Below, one piece after another: positions 32,404 through 43,137 of a DNA stretch of 64,000 bases (the stretch's first letter is position 1; each line of letters opens with the position of its first letter). The translations under genes were made by a program, and so were the position numbers. The notes under the pieces were generated by a model. The model was given only the letters and a program-made list of their open reading frames with translations, made no database searches and was not told the origin of the DNA. Origin of the DNA: Linanthus parryae (Eukaryota; Streptophyta; Magnoliopsida; Ericales; Polemoniaceae); assembly GCA_023055425.1 (NCBI GenBank), contig JALGPY010000004.1, forward strand, positions 112,881,504 to 112,945,503, read 5' to 3'.

Positions 32404-35400
32404 TCTCTTGCTGGAACGTGCGGGGCTTGGGGAACCCCGACACGGTCCGTACCCTCAATGACGTTGTTAGACGTCATTCCCCCCAACTAGTCTTTCTCAT
32501 GGAGACGAAGTTGGCATCCAGTGACATGGAATTCGTGAGAAAGAAAATTGGTTTCGCTAGAGGAGTTTATGTTGATCCAAGAGGGAGAAGAGGCGGGTTA
32601 GCGATCATGTGGAAGGACATGGTGAATATAACCCCGCAGAGCTCCGGCTATCATCATATAGATGTTCTAGTCCAGGAAACAGATACACAGAAGTGTTGGA
32701 AATTTACCGGTTTTTATGGAGACCCGGTTAGAGAAGAAAGAAGACATTCATGGGAGCTTCTTCGCAGATTAGCACCACCCTCACATCACCCTTGGCTAGT
32801 TGTTGGAGATTTTAATGCAATTACTTCTCAAGGGGAGAAAGAAGGTGGTCGAGACTTCAGTTTCAGTCAGGTAAAGGACTTCACCGAAGTTTTACAAGAA
32901 CTTGAGCATTTTGATATGGGTTTTGCAGGGAATCCGTATACATGGTCGAATCATCAAGCTGACGATGATAACATAAGGGAGAGGCTTGATCGGGCAGTGA
33001 GCAATTTGTGTTGGTTGGATCAGTACAGAGGAGCGAAAGTAACCCACATTGTGGGTCCTAATTCGGACCACTTCCCACTGCTAGTGGAATGGATTCCGAA
33101 ACCAAACAATCAATCGGGTAAGCGACGATTTGTCTTCGAGAATATGTGGCGTAGACACCACTCATACCAGCAGACTATCGAGGACCAGTGGCTTGCGATG
33201 AGCCATCTGGGTATGAGGGATAAGTTGATTGGGTTGGCGGGCAAACTAACTAAATGGGCCAGAACCGACTTTGGGAGTATAAACAGGAAGAAGGAAGAGT
33301 TGACAAAAAGTTTAGAGTACCTGGAGGGGCTCTCGCAGACTACTGTTCGGTTAGAGCAAATCCGGGCAATTACAAAAAGAGCTTAATGAAGTGATGGCTA
33401 GGGAAGAACTCATGTGGCAACAAAGGTCAAGACTTGAGTGGCTGAAAGCGGGAGATAAAAATACGCGTTTCTTCCATCAAAAAGCTACAATCAGAAGGGC
33501 AAGAAACGCTATTAGCGGCATCGAAACGGAAGATGGGAGATGGGTAACGGAGAATGCAGAAGTTGTGCAAAGTCTCGAGCACTATTTCTCAAATCTCTTT
33601 ACGTCGTCCAGACCCACTATGGAGGAGATTGAGCCTCTTCTCCACCATTCAGCTGAGATGCTTTCTTCTACCGACCAGCAATGGATGGAGAGGGATTATT
33701 CCAGTGACGAGATTCGTGTTGCGTTATTCCAGATGGGAGCAGACAAGGCACCGGGGATCGATGGCTTTACAGCAGGCTTTTTTCAAAAACAGTGGGATAT
33801 GGTAGGGCAAGAAGTTACAAAGGTTTGCCTCTCAGTTCTTAATGACGGCCACAGTATTAAGGATTTTAATGCCACTTTAATTGCTCTTATCCCGAAAATT
33901 AAGCAGCCTCGTCGAGCAAGCGATTTTCGGCCTATTAGCTTATGCAATGTGATTTATAAGATTGTTTCCAAAGCTATGGCTAATCGTCTCAAGAAAGTCC
34001 TTAGTGGTTTGATTGCAGAGAATCAAAGTGCTTTTGTCCCAGGAAGGCTGATATCCGACAACATCCTTACAGCGTTTGAGGTGATTCATTCACTTAAAAC
34101 GAGAAAGAAAGGAAAAGAGGGATGTCTAGCCCTAAAAGTTGACATGAGCAAGGCGTACGATAGAGTGGAGTGGAGGTTTTTGAATGAAACTTTGACCCAC
34201 ATGGGGTTCGGCCCGAGATTTATTACATCAGTGATGGATTGTGTCTCCACAGTTTCATACAGTTTTGTTCGGAACGGTGTCGTCATGGGTAATGTCACTC
34301 CTGAAAGGGGATTGAAACAGGGGTGCCCGCTTTCCCCTTACCTTTTCCTCCTTTGCAGCGAGCTTCTTTCTAGATCAATCTCTGCAGCGGTGGAAGAAGG
34401 AGAATTGTCGGGAGTTACGGCTTCTAGGGGAGGACCAGTGGTCTCCCATTTGTTTTTTTGCTGATGATAGTTTATTCTTTACGCAGGCTAATCCGGAGGA
34501 TGTGACTAAGCTTATGGACATTATCCACTCGTATGAACGGGCATCAGGTCAATTAACTAATCTGGCTAAATCAGCTATTGTCTTCTCATCAAACACTAAC
34601 GAGGCTACAAAGGCGGAGATTATGGCGTTATGTGGGGTCAATGAAGTTGCTCAACACGATAGTTATCTCGGGCTTCCTACTACTATGGGGAGAAAGAAGG
34701 CGGTTACCTTTGCCCACCTTATTGATAGACTTGTATCCAAGCTGAAGGGTTGGAAAGAGGGCACTCTATCCATGGGAGGTAAAGAAGTTCTAATTCGTGC
34801 AGTGGCTCAAGCACTCCCTACCTATGCCATGTCATGATTCAAGTTGCCGGATAGTATATGTGATAGAATGGAGCAACTTATCCGTCAATTCTGGTGGAGC
34901 AAAGCTGAAAAGCAACGCGGCATTAGTTGGATCAAGTGGGAGCGCATCCAGCAACCAAAAGAGTACGGGGGTCTAGCTTTCAAAGATCTAAAGGTATTCA
35001 ATGATGCGTTGTTGGCAAAACAGAGCTGAAGAATTTTGGAGGTAACCAAATTCTTTACTTTCTAGAGTTTTGAAAGCCAAATATTTTCGTCGCTTGGATT
35101 TCATGAAGGCTGAGTTAGGGAATGCACCCTCCTATGCGTGGCGAAGTATTCTCATCGGCCGCAAAATGTTGAACTTGGGCTTAAGGTGGAGAGTGGGTGA
35201 TGGAAAACAAATTCGAATCTCGGATAAGTGGATCCCACGGGAACCATCGTTGAAGTTAATAGTTCTACCAGTTAACCAAGAGGTGAAAGTAGCGGATTTG
35301 ATCAAGCAGGACAGGACATGGAACAAGGCAGCCCTAGAGACACACATGGCTCAAGTCGACATTCAGGAAGCGATGAAAATTCCGCTGAGGAAACTGACTA

Positions 35401-36486
35401 GGAGAGACGAAATCATCTGGCACTATACGGATAACGGACATTACTCAGTCAAGACAGGCTATGAACTAGCTATGAGGGCAATAAATCAAAATCCGGAGGA
35501 AGCCACGTCACAACCTTTTCTTAGAGAAATGCAGAAACTTTGGAGGATTAAAGTTCCAAAGAGGTTGCAGCTTCACCTCTGGAGATGTTTTCACAATGGC
35601 CTTCCCACAGCCGACAATTTATGTAGACGAAGAATCAACGTTCCGAATCAGTGTCATTCTTGCGGTGAAGGGGGTGAAACTATAGATCATATCTTCGGGC
35701 CCAAAATAAAAAACCATTTGGGGTGGAGTTGCTCAGGGGCTCTTCTTGACGCAGAATTTCAGAAACTTCAATGAGTGGGCAGGCTTCTGGTTGGGGAAAC
35801 TAAACCAGGAAGACCTGATTATTTTTTCTATCACCATTTGGTGGATTTGGAGAGCACGGAACAGTGCCCTGTTCCGAAATAGAACTCTTTCCCCGCAGGA
35901 GATTATCGAAGAGATTAAGAGGTTCAACGAGGAGATTGGAGCTTCCACAAGTAGCGATACGAGGAGCCAAGCTGGTGAGCAGCGGATGAAAATTAATTGG
36001 AAGAAGCCGCCTCCTGGGTGGGCAAAAATTAATTTTGACGGTGCGTAGTGTCCGGTTTCCCATCGAGCTGCTACGGGGATTGTCATTCGGAATTCGGAGG
36101 GGATTTGTCTGGCGGTGTTTTCCAGTTCGATGGACTGTGCGTCGTCGGCAAAATTCGCTGAGGCTTCTACGACTCTCCAGGCGATTGACCTTTGTCTGGA
36201 GATGAATCTTCACCAAGTAGTTATAGAGGGTGATGCTAAAACCCTCATTGATCAAATAAACAGAGGGCTTCAGGGCGTACCGATAAATGACTTGTCGGAG
36301 ATTGGGGATTTGATACATGAATTCGTTGAGAAGGCAAAGACGAGAAGCAGCTTAGAGATAACTTACCAAGCTCGGTCTGGTAATGGCGTGGCTCATTCTC
36401 TAGCGCAGAGTGCTAAAGTTGACCAAGGAAATGTTCAGTTTAGAGAAGATAACGTTCCTAGTTGGGTTCAGGTTTTGATAGCTTGA
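32404..36486 (+). pseudogene. LINE ORF2: endonuclease, RT, zinc-binding, RNase H; broken
   Basis: The AP-endonuclease domain reads from ISCWNVRGLGNP at 32404 (the ATG is one base out of frame) through WLVVGDFNAI, RERLDRAV and NSDHFPLLVEW, to a stop at 33384. RT follows from 33391 (APGIDGF, YRPISL-type FRPISLCNVIYKI, KVDMSKAYDRVEW, GLKQGCPLSPYLF). One extra T near 34457 shifts the frame exactly at the catalytic FADD. The remainder continues in pieces (34502, 34844, 35070) to the zinc-binding module (CHSCGEGGETIDHIF) near 35660 and an RNase H (to 36486). Confidence 0.9.
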
Positions 36487-36561
36487 GAATTACAGCTTGT
36501 AATGCCTCTTTGAGTTTCTATATAATGCTACATTCTCAAAAAAAAAGTTTGAAATATAAAT

Positions 36562-37692
36562 CAATATTTTATATTGTAAACTTTTTTTTTTGTTGAACAT
36601 GAGAACTTCTATAGATAGCAAAGATAAGATACAACTAAAGTTCATAAGATTGATAAACATAAGCCTACCAACCAGAGATACCAGCTCTTCACCCTAAGAG
36701 TAACCAAAAGCTACCAAAGTAGTCACAAAACAGTACAAAGATACAGATAGAAACCAACTAACTTTTTATTTTGATATTCAAAATGTTGATGATGAAGAAG
36801 AGTATAGGAAATTTCTTGCAGCTGTTTTATAGTTAACTTGTTTAATTAAGTATTTTCGTATTTAGTATGCATTGAAATATTTGACTTAGAATACTGACAG
36901 AAAAGTCCCTTGTAAAACTGACACTTAGCTACTTGCAGTATTGGCTTACCACTCACCGTCTCTGCAGTTTGTAAAATTACGACACTTAGGTCAAATTGCA
37001 CCACATATACCCACAATTTGTTTTTTTCTTTCCGGCAAGTGGGTACCCAAAATTTAAAATAGTGCACCACAAATCCCAAGCTTTCAAAATTCGTTTGGCT
37101 ATGTACAATTCCATTAACTTTCCATCTATATTGGACGGATAATTGAACGACAATTGTACCCTTTATTATATTGATAGCTAGCTTCCTTGATAATTTTCCT
37201 TTAAGTGCTCAGCTATAGATTGGTAAGCAATTATTTATTCAATTCTTTTATTTGGCAAAAGATAAGAATTTTCATCGAAACCAACACAAAGCCCTAGAAA
37301 CATACAGCCAAAAAAACAGAACACACAGAAGTTAACTTCTAGAGTCTTCTCACATTACATATTTTAATACAGCAAACACTAGTTATAAGATCCCATAGTT
37401 GTCAAAATACAGCAAACACTACTTAACTTCTTGATCTGCTGGTGCATTTTCCTTGTCTGACAAAATACCAATTAGCATAAGACAGTAAACAACAGATGTC
37501 AAACTTGAGCTCTTGGATACAACCTTCTTAACTCACAGGTGTTGTTCATAACTCTCAGTTCTCAACATATGTTAAACAGCATCAATGAAGGTTTGAGTTC
37601 ACCAGAAAATAGAGCAGCAATACAAAAACATCCTACAACAGACAAATCTACAATTGCAAAAGACATCATCATCACACTTTGTCTCCGTCATT
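36562..37692. other. Intergenic AT-rich sequence downstream of the CDCA7-like gene
   Basis: Two T-tract-led segments, about 36584-36770 and 37235-37330, read on the minus strand like short LINE/SINE 3' ends with A-tails. I could not find duplications to prove it. The last 200 bp before 37693 probably hold the 3' UTR of the zinc-finger gene. Confidence 0.3.
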
Positions 37693-39672
37693 TTAGTGCG
37701 CTGCTGCTGCTGCTGCTGCTCGTTGCAGCTCGTCCATAAGCAGATGCGCAACAGATTTGTGTCCCGTCTCCCTCGCTACATTTTTTATTCGAGAAAAATA
37801 AAATTAGTTTTGTAAAACTAATTGGAGGGTTAGAAAAGTAGTAGGCATTTACAAATTTGTAAAATTCTGGACAAACCTTTGAACGCCGTGTTGTTAATTG
37901 GAGCCATATTTCGCTTCTTTAAGCATAAATATCTAATTCAGCAAAAGAACACAGAATAACATAATATTGTCAGAATGTTGTTGGGTCAAGGGTTTTGCAC
38001 AACTTCAAGACCAAAACATGAGGGGTACAAAAGAAAGATGAAATTGAAGTACCTGTTACACATCCAAAACGGTTTAATTCCTTTGTCCTCTATGCAGTGA
38101 GGGCACATCCACTGTTTGTTTTCCCTCGCCGCCTCCAACTCTGACAGATAATCATGTGAAAGATATCGAGTTAAGACTATTGTTGCACTGGTCTATCATA
38201 TAAACTTTATTCAATGACTAGAGTCTCACAAGTCACAACTGCTTTATCAAGAACCTAGATCATGCTTTAACCGATTCTTTGGAATATTATAGCAAAGTTT
38301 TAGCGTGTTTTGCACGAGCTGAATACATAAGCAGCTGGAAAGAAAGTTTAAGCGAAGGAGCAAGAACCAAATCAGGAGAAAAAGGTACTCTTTGGCATGA
38401 CAAAAAAAAAAAAAATCATGTAATAAGCTAAGAGAGACGTCATACAACTTTGGCTAATGAAATGCCAGAAACCAGTTGATTTTGGGCTCACCTTCACCAT
38501 ACCTAACTTTGAGACAAGCTCGGCAGATCATTCCATTGCTGCTGTGACATACCGAGCAATCTGTCTTTCCTATTCATAAAATGTTTGCAAATGTCATAAC
38601 CAGCAAGTACTTTGACGATATTGAAGTGGGCCATTCAATGTACTAAACTAACCAATGCATAGTTGATCAAGATCAAGATCACCACACCGCTTACAATCTT
38701 CTTCACCGCACAATTTCTTTTCCCTGCATACACCGCTCAGAAACATCAGATTAATTTTATTTTCTGATCATTTTGAAGAAAAATAAACTTCATGATCGAA
38801 ACTGCAACTGCTTAACTCGCGTGACTAGAAGAATAATGATACTTGATCCACCAACAAAAGCAAACACGTTCTAATTCAATCTATTATGCTGGCAAGCAAC
38901 TTCAATTACCATCAAAACAGATAATATGTATTTTTCTACATATGGTATTTTTAACTTTTGTCAGAGAAAACATATATCTAAAAAAAGTGGATGCCAGGTG
39001 TAAACATGAGAAGCCGGTACTTTTACTTCATACTCATTCGTAAGCTGACACGACCTATCGTTCAGATGACAAATCCCTACAGTAAGGTCTAACAGATCAA
39101 TAACAGCAAACTAAATAAATGAAAGAAAATGGGTGTCTGGGAGAATTGAAATGCCTGGAAACTTAAAGAACAATACCCGCACATGTGGCAACCAATCCCA
39201 TAAATAGGGTGGAAGATTGATCCCCTACTTTGGCAGGCACAAAATCGAGCGAAATCCTCCTGTGAAAGCCATAGCTTACTATTAGAGTATCGAACAAATG
39301 GCCTATTCACTCTCCTTTCAATTGACTGAGTCAGGTCAGCAGATACTCCCTTCAAGCGATGAGAACTGCGGCGAGGAATACAACTATAATCAACTTTACG
39401 GTAAACTTTATGTTTTTTCTTGACTTGGGTCTTCGATCGAAGCTCGAAGAGAGTCCTGTGAAGCCCCAATGAAGCTAACCTAGCCTGTTATTCATATCAG
39501 CAGTGTAGCTAAGCAAACTGCAGATAGAGGAAATCAAAGACAAAGGAAGAGAAGATATGTATGGATGTTTGAGTGTATAAGAGAGAGAGAGAGAGAGATA
39601 GCGTACTTTGTTCTCCAAGATTTGAGCATTTCTGATGCTCTCATAGTCACTGTTTGTTTGAAGCATTCCCAT
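37693..39672 (-). CDS. CDCA7-type zinc-finger protein (zf-4CXXC_R1), seven exons, 249 aa
   Basis: Exons on minus: 39672-39607, 39484-39177, 38723-38653, 38569-38492, 38140-38053, 37932-37877 and 37775-37693. All junctions are GT...AG and phase-compatible, total 750 nt including TAA. The N-terminus MGMLQTNSDYESIRN is followed by a basic region with PRRSSHRLKG. The cysteine-rich domain runs from C121/C124 (GCHMC) through C130, C135, C138, C147, C153/C156, C164/C167 (MICRACLKVRYGE) to WMCPHC and WMCNRYLCLKKRNMAP, then GHKSVAHLLMDEL and a seven-alanine tail. Plant relatives carry the same domain; in vertebrates CDCA7 partners the HELLS/DDM1 remodeller and reads hemimethylated DNA. A nuclear chromatin role is inferred. 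The usual CHQCRQ is CHMCGE and MAPTG is MAPIN. This is the only apparently intact host gene in the window. Confidence 0.88.
37698..37720. repeat. CTG/CAG trinucleotide run encoding the poly-alanine C-terminus
   Basis: Seven near-perfect CTG units on plus (GCA/GCG codons on minus) immediately before the stop codon of the zinc-finger gene. Repeat-length change would alter only the protein's last residues. Confidence 0.85.
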
Positions 39673-41330
39673 TCTTTCTTCTTCAAACAGTCTGTTAGGA
39701 GAGGGTTTCGGAGAAGTGCTGCTCCCTACGAGTTTTAAATATACAGCTCCAATTAGTGTATATTCAACGAATGATTTAATTCTGTTGGTTAAAATGTCAA
39801 TTGCAAGAAATGTTCCGTAGATACGTAAATAATACGATGTCTGATAGTTCCAGTTTGCCAAATATCTTTAAAAAAAACACCAAAAAGCTTCAAGGAATGC
39901 AGTAAAAGTCGGGCTAGCCAAGAAAGTAAGTCAGCAAACACAAGAACAGGGGAGCTACCCAACCCAACCCTATGAGCTGGATGTGCAAGTACAGCACAGC
40001 CTTAAGTATATGCTGCCAAAAGGCTTGAGTCATTTCAAGAGCCAATGCACGACTAACCTACTTGTAGATCATAAGACAAACCATAAAACAAAATAAATAA
40101 ATAAATAAAAGATGACATGTTTCTTATCAGCACTGGTACAGCTGTGGAGTTGCACCCTTTCAAGCTAAAGAATTCATTAAAGCCGCGAGATTGCAAGGGC
40201 GGACAATTGTTATTCTTGGTCAATAATCCAAGACCGCTAAGGACAAATTATCTTCTCTTTGTGGTTAATTCAACTCTAACTGTAAGCAACTAACATACGA
40301 AAGAGAATCAATCACCTGCCCATTGTGCATCAAGCCCATTTTTGCTTTAAATGGTGTCTTACATCTCAGCTTAATTTGAATCCATATTAGAAGTTGGCAT
40401 GAGGTTAACATACAAGCATCAAAAATGAAAAATGAAAATGCATAATTATCGCTAACTTGAAAACAATAAATTTTTTGTGAGCTCTGCACCGTGAAGATAA
40501 AACACTATAACAATTACTAATTGGCGCCTTAGCAGTTAGTCAAATAGGGAATATGAACTGCTTGAGCTATAACTTAACATAAGTTTAAAACTAGAGACTG
40601 CAAGTAGGGCCCCCATAATTTTGCTTCGAGCAATTAGAATACAACAAGCCTGATGTAAATTCAAGTCAATTGTGATTATTAGCTCATACTTTGTTTGTTG
40701 GTCTGACACTTGGAAATTGTAATTAGGCAATGACTTAACTCTACTTTTCAACGACTTAACTTTTAATTTCTAAAAGAACTGAGAAGGTGAGAGAGTGACG
40801 GAAAAAAAGAAATTCTAACGCCTGATTAAGGGTACTTTACCAGTACAAAACAACACATGTGCACCAACATGACCACCTCCAGGAATGTAACATGATGCAG
40901 TTGTACATTTGATGTGCCTTAGAGTTCTAAAAGATGAAAATGATAAGCTAAAAGCAGCAAACTTTCATTAACCTTAAATATTATAATGACATTGTCAAAA
41001 CAGATATGTCATGGCAAGTAACCAACTTCCCCAAAACCAGTAAAAATCGATCACTACTTAAATGTAGCCTTAAAATTTATGGTGTGAAAAAACCTATAAG
41101 TGGGACTCTTCAATAAAGCTAAGGAGTCAAAACATGGAATCCGGATAAATGTATATATTAACCATCTTTAATCCCCATGTTTGCTGCCCATCTTGCGTAT
41201 CAGGCAACGGGGAAACTTTGAACAGAAGAAACTAGTACTATATGACATATGTAACAGTTGGTAGAGTGCATAAACTACAACTTTGATGGTAAAGGAATTT
41301 CCATTAGAAAACTAACCCATATTCAAGAAT
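39673..41330. other. Upstream region of the zinc-finger gene and spacer to its paralogue
   Basis: Contains a GA microsatellite (within intron 1, near 39578-39599), the gene's likely 5' UTR and promoter, and an (AAAT)n run near 40089-40110. A segment at about 40855-40935 could be read on minus as an open exon between AG and GT signals but matches no family I know. No TATA box was certain. Confidence 0.35.
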
Positions 41331-41339
41331 TTCATGTCT

Positions 41340-42870
41340 AGTTTACCACATTCTTCAAAGTCTACCAGAGTCTTTTGCCTGCATTTATATTAAAAATGAT
41401 ATCAGTTCACTAAAGTCTCCATCACACAGACATTAGAGTTTGTGCATGACAAAAGATCAAGTACTAAGCACAATTTTGGTCTATGAAGCATCAACCTTGT
41501 AACTAAGCACAATTGAGAATGATATCAGTTCACTAAAATCCCCTTGACATAGATATTGGAGCATTTGTGCTAGACAGAAGAAGATACTGAGCAGAACAAT
41601 TTGGTCTATGAAGCACAAACCTAGTAATTCTTCCTTCCAGTACGCAGACCATGGACCAATGATAATGTATAATTTAGCTAAACCCGTGTGGAAGATTTGT
41701 TACACCAACGAGACAATCTTTTATTCCGTCTACAGTGATTTTTTGTTAAATACTATGTATACCACACTGACATAGAGAATAAAACGTTACAAGACTGATA
41801 CCTTTGTTGTGGCTTTCAGAGAAATCTTTGTATGCATGCTACTATTATGACACTGCTAGATCATCATTTAAAGTTCATTTATAGTGTTTTAAGTTCAGGA
41901 CACTTTGAATCACGTAATGAGGTATAGTTGTAGTAAGGCAGTGAAGTGAAGGTGGCTTTCCGTCCCCAGTTGATCTTCTTCAGTTTCACTAGGGGCCACA
42001 GTTGGTGGGAATGAAAGCGGCGGTTGGGGAGTGAAGTGCGGTGGTGATGTTCTAAAGCTTTTTTGAAATTGTTCTTACAAGTTAAACCATGGTAGGAGTC
42101 TAGAAGAGCAACCTATACACTGTACAGCTGAAAGCAACCTACATATTCTAATGGAGAATCCTGAGGGTGGAATACAAAGAGCAAAATATCAAGTTTACAT
42201 AATTCCTTTAGCTACTTTCATGTGTGGCTTTTTCGACAATCCAAGTAACACGCATAAAAGAACAAACTGTACCTGCATGAACCGCCCTTGCTTTTGCACT
42301 CACAGTTGAGATGTTGTACAATGTTGGTGGTGGAAATCAATGACTTCATATCCTTCCCTAAAGCAAGAGAATAATCATTGCAGAATCAGTCACATGCACA
42401 TAGTATCTCTCAGTTTCCCTCACATTGCATTACCAATGTATGTCCCATACCTTCTTCTGGAACTTTTATTTTGTATCCTCCACTAAATTGATGCAAAAGA
42501 AAGTTCAATAAAAGTTAAAGCGACACAACCCATCTTTCAAATTCAATTCTAAAAGCCGAACACATACCCTTGTGTGGTGATGATCTTGGTGTGTTCAATC
42601 GAGTAGAGCCACGGCGAGGAGCGGAAGGATAATATTTTTTTTAGATTCCCATAGAAGACAAGCGGTGCCTGTTCTTGGTACCTACATGAAAAAAAAAAAA
42701 AAAAAAAAAAAAAGTTGAGAGATTGGGAATGCTCGAAATGTGAAAGGGATTTGACAAGTTAGGGTTTAAGAGTCAGAGATAGAGGTAGAGGAGGAGACCT
42801 GGTTTTCGATGTCTGCTCTGATGCTCTCGTAGTCGGTCTTGGGTTCTGATGCTTACCGTTGCTGCTTCTG
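41340..42870 (-). pseudogene. Decayed paralogue of the CDCA7-type zinc-finger gene
   Basis: Minus-strand pieces match the intact gene in order. First is TDYESIRADIENQ just before a GT donor (about 42840-42800; the intact gene has SDYESIRNAQILENK at the same place). Second is an exon starting after aacag near 42660 with an APLVFYGNLKK reading. Third, about 42355-42280, is LNCECKSKGG. Fourth, about 41385-41335, is QKTLVDFEECGKLDMKFLNMG, matching the linker between the first cysteine pairs. A TAA stands where the start codon should be in the first exon. Several zinc ligands and all later exons (RACLKVRYGE onwards) are missing. Either a dead tandem duplicate or a very divergent, unconfirmed gene. 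Confidence 0.55.
42689..42713. repeat. Poly(A) tract
   Basis: A run of about 25 A on plus, directly upstream (in minus reading) of the second exon remnant of the paralogue. It doubles as a polypyrimidine tract before a splice acceptor on minus. Confidence 0.9.
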
Positions 42871-42987
42871 AATTCAAATTGGATTGAAACGGTCGAGGGT
42901 TTAGGCCTCTCTCTTCTTCTTCAGAGGGTTTAAAGGCTGGTTCTTTTCGAATCCCCATGAGAATGACTGATCAACGGTCGAGGGTTT

Positions 42988-42999
42988 AGTCAGCAAATT

Positions 43000-43042
<43 letters not shown>

Positions 43043-43062
43043 AAACAGTCAGCAAATTGTTT
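42988..43062 (-). mobile_element. A-tail-only retro-insertion with 16-bp target duplication
   Basis: agtcagcaaattgttt occurs at 42988-43003 and 43047-43062, separated by about 37 T and gcaaac. On minus this is six bases followed by a poly(A) tail, flanked by a long perfect duplication. That is the product expected from LINE-type target-primed reverse transcription that stopped almost immediately. Confidence 0.75.
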
Positions 43063-43064
43063 GG

Positions 43065-43083
43065 TGTTATGTAATGTTGGGCT

Positions 43084-43088
<5 letters not shown>
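43065..43088 (+). repeat. Copia-type element 2 5' LTR, first 24 bp
   Basis: tgttatgtaatgttgggctagttt, interrupted after this point by a minus-strand LINE; its last 17 bases are the LINE target duplication. Confidence 0.9.
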
Positions 43089-43114
<26 letters not shown>

Positions 43115-43137
43115 GAGAAATGGAAATATTTATAGAC

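Larger units (their letters stand above)
30938..36546 (+). mobile_element. Near full-length LINE (L1-type), plus strand
   Basis: Flanked by a perfect 15-bp duplication gtttgaaatataaat (30923-30937 and 36547-36561) and ending in an A-tract (36538-36546). It contains a 5' UTR, ORF1 and ORF2 in the order expected for plant L1 elements. Both ORFs carry stops and shifts, so it is dead but well preserved. Confidence 0.93.
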
